Source of the DNA: Oxobacter pfennigii
Lineage (GTDB): Bacteria > Bacillota > Clostridia > Clostridiales > Oxobacteraceae
Assembly: GCF_001317355.1 (NCBI RefSeq)
Contig: NZ_LKET01000068.1
Span: 124,001 to 188,000 of the forward strand
Length of the DNA: 64,000 nt
Direction: 5' to 3'
This document shows, piece by piece, positions 57,797 through 64,000 of this stretch. The translations under genes were made by a program, and so were the position numbers. The notes below the pieces were generated by a model. That model was not told the origin of the DNA. It ran no database searches and saw only the letters and a list, made by a program, of their open reading frames with translations. Position 1 is the stretch's first letter. Each line of letters begins with the position of its first letter.

Positions 57797-59161
57797 TTAC
57801 AGCAGCAAATACATTAAAAATTGGAATACTCTCTCTTCCAATCCCTGCAGCTTAGGCTCTCCCAAATCCGATACCTCGGGATGGGATGATTTAAACTGAT
57901 CCCAGGTGGTGAAATATTTGCTTTCAAGCTTTTTAGATGGTGCAATTTTATAATCTTCCGTGTTAAATTCCATCCCTGCTTTTTGGCCGGGATTTTGATA
58001 TACGGCATAATCCCTGACAAAATCCGTCAAAGCCACCAGGTTATCAATGTTGATATCGTTTATGGTCAATGGATTCTTATCCCAAGTGAAAATATACTTT
58101 CCTCCCGGCGCCATGATATCTATTATTTCCTTTGCTTTATCTATTACCTGTTGTTTTGTTCCTGTTTTCAAAAGCCCTACAGGGTAAAATCCGGATAGTA
58201 TGAATTTCTTGCCCAGCTTCTCCTTGATTAATTTTGGAGTACCATATTCGAAATACAGATAGGTATCCGTCGGCAATTCATAGAGATAATCTACATATCT
58301 GTCCCAGTTATCCTCGCAAAATATCCTGCTGTGGACTCCAAGGGAAGCATATTCCTCCAAATGCCTCTTAAATGTCGGCCACCATAGTTCGGCAAAATCC
58401 TTTTCCCTCATGAATGTAGGCATGTGCAGCGGGAAGAATACGTGGGTATAATTTGATACCGATGATGGCAGTCCTTTTTTAAACACTATGGGATATAAGG
58501 CTTCACAGGCAGCTTTAACTTTATCCCTCATCCTTCTTACGTCCATACTGACTCCTCTGAAGCTTCTCAGCTGGTCAGCCAGAAAGTCAAAGGCGGCTTC
58601 TGTAAATCCTCCGGCTGTTATGGGGCCGCCGGGATAGTATCCATATTTTTCTACCAGCTTATTTCTTATCATACCCAGTTCCATCATATCATTATTATAT
58701 GCCGTGAATGATTTAGTCAGGTTTATTGCCATCCTTATGGGATCATTTATATCAAGGGCTTTATATTGTCTTGGTATTACCCTTTCTAACAAACAATCAT
58801 AGGGTTTTTCTATCAAATAATCATAATCCTCGGGATCCATTCCTATTACTTCCGGGTGCTGAATGAAGCCATTTGAACCCATTACAAAAGATTGGGAATC
58901 AACGCTCTGATAAAAGGATGGAAGCCTTAAAGACCCGCTGAATACGCATACGTCGCTGAAAACAGTCTGGCAGAGCTTATCGGCGGCTTCTGCCACCATT
59001 GATGGCTTCCACTGGGCTGAGGTCATATCAATTCCGCCAAACTGTGCAGTAGGTTCTAAGCCCATGGCTATATTAATGGGAACCCTTTTGGGGATTTTAT
59101 TGTCGTATACATCCTGAAATATTTCCGTTCTCTCCTGCTGCAGTGCTTTTGCATCACTCAT
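57797..59161 (-). CDS. Uroporphyrinogen-decarboxylase-fold methyltransferase (MtaA/CmuA-like)
   Basis: A 454-residue TIM-barrel of the URO-D/MtaA group. Such proteins move methyl groups between corrinoid proteins and a thiol or other acceptor. Blocks: VPINIAMGLEPTAQFGG (about residues 28-44), YYPGGPITAGGFTEAAFDFL (about 188-207), SRIFCEDNWDRY (about 302-313) and FILSGFYPVGLL. The strict HxC...C zinc motif of MtaA is not obvious, only HSRIFCED. ATG 59161 overlaps the stop of the corrinoid gene by one base, so the two are translated together. Confidence 0.8.
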   Translation of the reverse strand: MSDAKALQQERTEIFQDVYDNKIPKRVPINIAMGLEPTAQFGGIDMTSAQWKPSMVAEAADKLCQTVFSDVCVFSGSLRLPSFYQSVDSQSFVMGSNGFIQHPEVIGMDPEDYDYLIEKPYDCLLERVIPRQYKALDINDPIRMAINLTKSFTAYNNDMMELGMIRNKLVEKYGYYPGGPITAGGFTEAAFDFLADQLRSFRGVSMDVRRMRDKVKAACEALYPIVFKKGLPSSVSNYTHVFFPLHMPTFMREKDFAELWWPTFKRHLEEYASLGVHSRIFCEDNWDRYVDYLYELPTDTYLYFEYGTPKLIKEKLGKKFILSGFYPVGLLKTGTKQQVIDKAKEIIDIMAPGGKYIFTWDKNPLTINDINIDNLVALTDFVRDYAVYQNPGQKAGMEFNTEDYKIAPSKKLESKYFTTWDQFKSSHPEVSDLGEPKLQGLEERVFQFLMYLLL

Positions 59162-59799
59162 TATTTCACCCACCCCTGAATAATTTTTACTCCTTCTGCG
59201 GCATTGGTGGTAAATGCATCGGCTCCGATTTGCTCACAGGCTTCCTTTGTAACAGGGTTTCCGCCTATGATAACCTTAATGCTGTCCCGAAGCCCTGCTT
59301 CCTTTAATGCATCAACTGTTTCTTTCATAGCCTCCAGTGCCAGTGTCAATACTCCGCTCATACCTACAATGTCCGGCTTTACTTGCTTCACCTTTTCCAC
59401 AAAGGCGCTTGCCGGCTGATCAATTCCTAAGTCAATAACTTCAAAGCCTGCAGCCTCAGACATGCTTTTGAATATATTTTTCCCTATATCGTGCAAATCT
59501 CCTGCTACGGTGCCTATTATTATTTTTCCTGCCTTTTGTGAGCTTGAGCTTCCTAAAACAGGCTTTAATGTATTGATAGCGTTTGTCAAAAGCTCTCCTG
59601 CAAATATAAGGTCTCCTACAAAATATTCGCCTTTTTCATAGAGATCACCAACTATTGCCATACCGCTTTGACACGCCGCAACAACTTTTTGTGCCTCTTC
59701 TTCAGATGGGCTGCTTGCTACAAAATCTTCCAGCACATTAAGCACTCGCTCTTCATCAAGTTCACCTACCGAATCTGTTAACGCCTTTAAGTCTACCAT
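59161..59799 (-). CDS. Corrinoid (B12-binding) methyltransferase protein, MtaC-like
   Basis: A 212-residue protein. The N-terminal half is a four-helix cap domain (about residues 1-85); the C-terminal half is a B12-binding Rossmann domain with GDLHDIGKNIFKSMSEAAG (about 100-118), where His binds cobalt from below, and GMSGVLTLALEAMKETVDAL and IKVIIGGNPVTKE. It carries a methyl group as methylcobamide. ATG 59799 follows GGAGG. It is the first gene of the pair. No cognate methyltransferase I (MtaB-like) or corrinoid activator is beside it. Confidence 0.9.
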   Translation of the reverse strand: MVDLKALTDSVGELDEERVLNVLEDFVASSPSEEEAQKVVAACQSGMAIVGDLYEKGEYFVGDLIFAGELLTNAINTLKPVLGSSSSQKAGKIIIGTVAGDLHDIGKNIFKSMSEAAGFEVIDLGIDQPASAFVEKVKQVKPDIVGMSGVLTLALEAMKETVDALKEAGLRDSIKVIIGGNPVTKEACEQIGADAFTTNAAEGVKIIQGWVK

Positions 59800-60031
59800 T
59801 ATAACAACCTCCAGAAAGTAAATTTTACGCATTTTGTATATAATTTAATTATCTCTAATTGATCCTAGTTTTATTACATAATGAACTTATCATATATTAC
59901 CAATACTTTCTATTTTATCCATGAAAATTATGCAGGAAATATTCAAGAAATTTGCAGAATATATATATATAATATTTTAAAATTTATTGTTGGGATTAAT
60001 GAAATTTTTATAAGTAAAGCACATAATATCA

Positions 60032-60060
60032 TTGTGTTCTGCCACTTCATAGGATATAAT
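60032..60060 (+). promoter_or_regulatory. Candidate pyruvate carboxylase promoter
   Basis: TTGTGT (60032-60037) and TATAAT (60055-60060) with a 17-bp spacer. The rest of 59800-60128 is AT-rich and holds no gene or clear RNA structure. Confidence 0.5.
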
Positions 60061-60128
60061 ATTCTAATATATATCGTTATCGATAGCATTATTGAAGATT
60101 GAAAGAAACAGAGAAAGGAGTTGCAAAA

Positions 60129-63100
60129 TTGATTAAAAAGTTTAAAAGAGTAATGGCTGCAAATAGGGGAGAAATCGCTATAAGGATATTCAGGGCATGT
60201 CATGAACTGGGTATTCGTACCGTAGCAATTTACTCCAGTGAAGATAAACGCTCACTTTTCCGCACAAAAGCAGACGAATCTTATCTTATCGGCAAAGGTC
60301 TCGGACCAATTGAAGCATATTTAAATATTGAAGAAATCATAAGCCTGGCAGTTAAAAAAGGAGTGGATGCAATTCACCCCGGCTATGGTTTCTTGGCTGA
60401 AAATCCTGAATTTGCAAGAAAATGTATAGAAGCAGGGATAGAGTTTATTGGACCTGCTCCAGAAATGATGGAAAAACTGGGCGATAAAATAAAATCAAAA
60501 ATCGCGGCGAAAAGTGTAAATGTCCCTACAATTCCTGGAGTAGATAAACCTGCAACTTCTATTGAGGAAGCAAAGGAATATGCTAAATTCTGCGGTTATC
60601 CCGTAATGCTTAAGGCTTCTGCCGGAGGAGGCGGAAGAGGTATGAGAATTGTAAATAATGAAGAAGAGCTTGCCCAGGCTTATGAAAGTGCAAAAAATGA
60701 AGCCAGGAAAGCCTTTGGAATTGATGACATATTCATTGAAAAATATCTTGAACGTCCCAAACATATTGAGGTGCAGGTCTTAGGGGATAAATACGGAAAT
60801 ATTGTTCATCTCCATGAAAGGGACTGTTCAATACAAAGAAGGCACCAGAAGGTAATAGAATTCACGCCTGCCTTTTCCCTCTCACAAGAGAAGAGAGATG
60901 ATATATGCAATGATGCAATTAAATTGGCAAAATCCGTTAATTATAGAAGCGCAGGCACTTTGGAATTCTTGGTGGATGCCCATGGAAATCATTATTTCAT
61001 TGAAATGAATCCCAGAATTCAGGTTGAGCATACCGTTACTGAAAACGTAACAGGAATAGATATAGTTCAGAATCAGATATTGATAGCACAGGGCTATTCC
61101 TTGGATTCCAGGGAAATAGATATAAAATCCCAGGCCGATATAGTTCCGAGAGGTTACTCGATACAGTGCAGGGTGACAACTGAAGACCCTTCAAATAATT
61201 TTGCCCCGGATACCGGAAAAATAGATGTATACCGCTCAGGCTCGGGCTACGGTATAAGGCTGGATGGAGGAAACGGCTTTGCAGGTGCTGTAATAAGCCC
61301 TTATTATGACAGCCTTTTAGTTAAAATATCCGCTACCTCCAGAACCTTTGATGATGCCGTGAGAAAATCAGTACGTTCCATCAAGGAAATGACCATATCA
61401 GGCGTCAAAACCAATATAGATTTCCTTATAAATGTATTAAATCACGAAAAATTTTTAAAGGGTGAATGCGACACTGGTTTTATAGGAGATAACCCCGACC
61501 TCTTTAATGTAACCCCTAGAACGGATACCGAGCTTAAGGTATTGACCTTTATAGGTGAAACCGTTGTCAATAAAACACGAGGGGAAAAAAGGGATTTTGA
61601 TGTTCCTCCCGTTCCGCCAATTAATATGCCCGAAAAATTATACGGAACTAAAAACATTTTAGATGAAAAGGGACCTAAAGGTTTAGTTGACTGGATTAAA
61701 GCTCAAAACAAGCTCCTTATATCCGACACTACCATGCGTGATGCCCATCAGTCCTTGATAGCTACAAGAATGAGAACCAGGGACATGATTAAAATAGCAA
61801 AGGAATTATCTGTAGTGGGAAAGGATTTGTTTTCCCTTGAAATGTGGGGCGGAGCCACCTTTGACGTTGCTTACAGATTCCTCGGTGAATCCCCCTGGGC
61901 AAGGCTTGAGGAATTAAGAAAGAGAATACCAAATATACTATTCCAGATGTTATTTAGGGGTGCCAACGCTGTAGGATACAAGAATTATCCTGACAATGTA
62001 ATAAAGGAATTTATTAAACAGTCTGCCATTTCAGGTATTGACGTATTCAGAATTTTTGATTCTCTAAACTGGCTGGAAGGCATGAAATTATCCATTGAAG
62101 AAGTATTAAAGCAGGGTAAAATTGCCGAGGCTTGTATTTGCTATACCGGTGACATCCTTGATGATAAAAGAGAAAAATACAATTTAAAATACTATGTGGA
62201 TATGGCTAAAGAAATAGAAAAAACCGGAGCTCACATACTGGCAATAAAAGATATGTCAGCCCTCTTAAAGCCACACGCAGCTTATAAGCTTATTAAGACT
62301 TTAAAAGAGGAAATATCAATACCAATTCACCTCCACACCCATGATACAACAGGAAACGGAGTTGCTACAGTATTGATGGCGGCAGATGCCGGAGTCGACA
62401 TTGCAGATACGGCATTTAACAGCATGTCGGGATTAACCAGCCAGCCTGCCTTAAACTCCATAGTGGCTGCTCTTAAGAACACCAAAAGAGATACAGGTAT
62501 GAATGTAAATGAACTTCAGACCATATCTGATTACTGGGAAGCAGTACGCCCCGTTTACTCAGAGTTTGAATCGGACATGAAATCAGGCTCTGCCGAGATA
62601 TACAGCTATGAAATACCCGGAGGCCAGTACTCAAATTTAAAACCCCAGGTTGAAAGCTTCGGATTAGGCCACAGATTTACGGAAGTAAAGGAAATGTTCA
62701 GGTCTGTTAACTTTATGGTAGGCGACATAGTTAAAGTAACACCCTCTTCAAAAATGGTAGGCGATATGGCCATATTCATGGTAAAGAACAACTTGACGCC
62801 TGAAAACATTTTAGAAAAAGGAAAGAACCTGTCCTTCCCTGATTCGGCAGTTTCCTATTTCAAAGGTATGATGGGCCAGCCCATGGGCGGTTTCCCCGAA
62901 GCACTGCAGGCATTGGTTTTAAAGGGTGATAAACCAATTACCGTGCGCCCCGGAGAACTTTTGCCTCCTGAGGATTTTGAGGAAGTTGGCCGCTTCTTGA
63001 AGGAAAGATATAACTTAAGCGCCTCCATGAAACACCGCTTAAGTTACGTATTGTATCCTGATGTATATGAAGATTACCTCAATTTCAGGATTGAACACGG

Positions 63101-63566
63101 CGATTTAAGCAGGTTGGGAAGCGATATATTCTTCCACGGATTGGTAGAAGGCGAAACATGTGAGGCCGAAATTGCCGAAGGAAAGATATTGATAATACAG
63201 CTGTTGGAGATTGGAAAATTAGATAATGAAGGCAAAAGAACCTTAGTCTTTGAAGTGGATGGCAACAGGAGAGAAGTAAAGATAAAGGATAAAGCAGCGG
63301 CATCAAGTTCAAAGAGCGCTGTTGAAGCCACAAAGATGGCAGACCCTTCAAACAATAAAGAGGTAGGTGCCAGTATACCCGGTACCGTCTTGAAGCTTTT
63401 AGCTGCACAAGGAGATGAAGTTAAGGAACATCAACCTCTTTTGGTTATAGAAGCCATGAAGATGGAGACTATCGTATCTGCACCAGCTGCCGGAGTTATT
63501 GATACCGTATTTGTCTCGGAAGGACAAATAGTAAAATCCTGCGAGCTGCTTATAAAACTTAAATAA
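60129..63566 (+). CDS. pyc: Pyruvate carboxylase
   Basis: Makes oxaloacetate from pyruvate and bicarbonate with ATP and biotin. The 1145-residue single-chain enzyme has the biotin carboxylase domain (FKRVMAANRGEIAIRIFRA, GGGGRGMRIV, FIEMNPRIQVEHTVTE; residues 1-460), the carboxyltransferase (DTTMRDAHQSLIATRMRTRD, about 540-560; HLHTHDTTGN) and the C-terminal biotin carrier (VIEAMKMETIV, Lys near residue 1112). I set the start at TTG 60129, after AAAGGAG; the upstream ATG would run through that site. It links glycolysis to citrate synthase and to the biotin importer seen earlier. Confidence 0.96.
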   Translation: MIKKFKRVMAANRGEIAIRIFRACHELGIRTVAIYSSEDKRSLFRTKADESYLIGKGLGPIEAYLNIEEIISLAVKKGVDAIHPGYGFLAENPEFARKCIEAGIEFIGPAPEMMEKLGDKIKSKIAAKSVNVPTIPGVDKPATSIEEAKEYAKFCGYPVMLKASAGGGGRGMRIVNNEEELAQAYESAKNEARKAFGIDDIFIEKYLERPKHIEVQVLGDKYGNIVHLHERDCSIQRRHQKVIEFTPAFSLSQEKRDDICNDAIKLAKSVNYRSAGTLEFLVDAHGNHYFIEMNPRIQVEHTVTENVTGIDIVQNQILIAQGYSLDSREIDIKSQADIVPRGYSIQCRVTTEDPSNNFAPDTGKIDVYRSGSGYGIRLDGGNGFAGAVISPYYDSLLVKISATSRTFDDAVRKSVRSIKEMTISGVKTNIDFLINVLNHEKFLKGECDTGFIGDNPDLFNVTPRTDTELKVLTFIGETVVNKTRGEKRDFDVPPVPPINMPEKLYGTKNILDEKGPKGLVDWIKAQNKLLISDTTMRDAHQSLIATRMRTRDMIKIAKELSVVGKDLFSLEMWGGATFDVAYRFLGESPWARLEELRKRIPNILFQMLFRGANAVGYKNYPDNVIKEFIKQSAISGIDVFRIFDSLNWLEGMKLSIEEVLKQGKIAEACICYTGDILDDKREKYNLKYYVDMAKEIEKTGAHILAIKDMSALLKPHAAYKLIKTLKEEISIPIHLHTHDTTGNGVATVLMAADAGVDIADTAFNSMSGLTSQPALNSIVAALKNTKRDTGMNVNELQTISDYWEAVRPVYSEFESDMKSGSAEIYSYEIPGGQYSNLKPQVESFGLGHRFTEVKEMFRSVNFMVGDIVKVTPSSKMVGDMAIFMVKNNLTPENILEKGKNLSFPDSAVSYFKGMMGQPMGGFPEALQALVLKGDKPITVRPGELLPPEDFEEVGRFLKERYNLSASMKHRLSYVLYPDVYEDYLNFRIEHGDLSRLGSDIFFHGLVEGETCEAEIAEGKILIIQLLEIGKLDNEGKRTLVFEVDGNRREVKIKDKAAASSSKSAVEATKMADPSNNKEVGASIPGTVLKLLAAQGDEVKEHQPLLVIEAMKMETIVSAPAAGVIDTVFVSEGQIVKSCELLIKLK

Positions 63567-63598
63567 ATAGCTCCAAACTAAAGATTAAAAATATAAAA

Positions 63599-63641
63599 TT
63601 AAAGCCTTTTCTCTTAATTAGAAAAGGCTTTAATTTTATTT
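63599..63641. terminator. Terminator between pyc and hbd
   Basis: A 12-bp perfect stem AAAGCCTTTTCT/AGAAAAGGCTTT followed by TAATTTTATTT; the flanking genes converge. Confidence 0.85.
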
Positions 63642-63672
63642 AAATATTTGTTTTATTAAACTTTTATCTTAA

Positions 63673-64000
63673 TTATTTTCCGCTATAGTCAAAAAAACCT
63701 TTTCCGCTCTTCCTTCCGAGATAGCCCCCCCTGACCATCTTTCTTAAAAGAGGATGAGGCCTGTACTTTGAATCTCCGGTTTCGGTATACAGAACTTCCA
63801 TTATAGCAAGATTTACATCATTGCCTATTAGGTCTGCAAGAGCCAATGGCCCCATGGGATGGTTGGCACCCAGCATCATTGCCTTGTCGATATCTTCTGC
63901 TGAAGCAATGCCTTCAGCCAATATTCCGACGGCTTCATTTATCATGGGGATAAGTATCCTGTTTACTACAAATCCCGGGAACTCTTTTACTTCAACAGGG
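63673..64000 (-). CDS. hbd: 3-hydroxybutyryl-CoA dehydrogenase (C-terminal part, cut by window edge)
   Basis: The leftward frame is open to the window end and gives about 108 C-terminal residues. [53 protein letters not shown] and [14 protein letters not shown] match the C-terminal dimer domain of short 3-hydroxyacyl-CoA dehydrogenases. The enzyme reduces acetoacetyl-CoA in butyrate formation or oxidises 3-hydroxyacyl-CoA. The N-terminal NAD domain lies outside the window. Confidence 0.88.
   Translation of the reverse strand, partial: PVEVKEFPGFVVNRILIPMINEAVGILAEGIASAEDIDKAMMLGANHPMGPLALADLIGNDVNLAIMEVLYTETGDSKYRPHPLLRKMVRGGYLGRKSGKGFFDYSGK

Noticed and set aside
63074-63408. Two long antisense frames in the biotin-carrier end of pyruvate carboxylase
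   Set aside because: Composition artefacts of the sense gene, with no ribosome sites or domains.

Overview
The window reads as a chromosomal segment of a low-GC, spore-forming, anaerobic member of the Clostridia (a Sedimentibacter- or Tissierella-like lineage would fit, but this is inference). The evidence is AT-rich DNA with strong AGGAGG-type ribosome sites, frequent TTG and GTG starts, a prkA-yhbH-spoVR operon, a SleB/CwlJ-type hydrolase, arginine deiminase, biotin-dependent pyruvate carboxylase, a corrinoid/methyltransferase pair and a 3-hydroxybutyryl-CoA dehydrogenase. No tRNA, rRNA, CRISPR array, phage or intact insertion sequence was found.

Layout. 1-3.7 kb is a decayed, gene-poor stretch: a membrane-protein tail, remnants of an ATP-grasp ligase and a PNPOx-type flavoprotein, a flavodoxin, a DUF72 protein with an apparent ATT start, and a MerR gene cut to its DNA-binding part. 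3.7-12.5 kb holds hemerythrin, arcA, bioY (with a BirA-type operator), asnB, murG, a UvrD-type helicase and a PerR-like regulator. 12.5-20.5 kb holds a lipid kinase, a wall hydrolase behind a c-di-AMP riboswitch, two opposed DUF378 genes, a 6S RNA gene, an aldolase/asparaginase operon, a DD-carboxypeptidase and small conserved proteins. 20.6-28.7 kb holds spoVR/yhbH/prkA, a PspC pair, ndk, and an M23 endopeptidase behind a second c-di-AMP riboswitch. 28.9-37.2 kb holds an O-antigen-ligase-like protein, citrate synthase, TerC, a flavin oxidoreductase, a MITE-like palindrome, PBP1A and a putative nuclease-fold protein.

37.3-46.6 kb is the most distinctive part. A nine-gene Mrp/Mbh-type cation/proton antiporter operon has three large antiporter-like subunits and no hydrogenase or quinone module beside it. 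It is preceded by a textbook -24/-12 (sigma-54) promoter and, immediately upstream in the same direction, by a sigma-54 activator gene with GAF, PAS, AAA+ and Fis-HTH regions. The two together look like a signal-gated ion-transport unit.

47.1-64 kb holds an NDH-2 fused to a DoxX-like membrane domain, a compact structured RNA candidate ending in a terminator, a 4-oxalocrotonate tautomerase, a GPH-type transporter, a GreA-like factor, an EamA exporter, serC-serA behind a tandem glycine riboswitch, DedA, gap, a methyltransferase/corrinoid pair, pyruvate carboxylase and a partial hbd.

RNA control is unusually dense: two c-di-AMP riboswitches (both before wall hydrolases), a glycine riboswitch, 6S RNA and one unassigned structured RNA. 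A family of short palindromic repeats sits in at least three intergenic regions. Family assignments come from motif recognition only; no database search was run.
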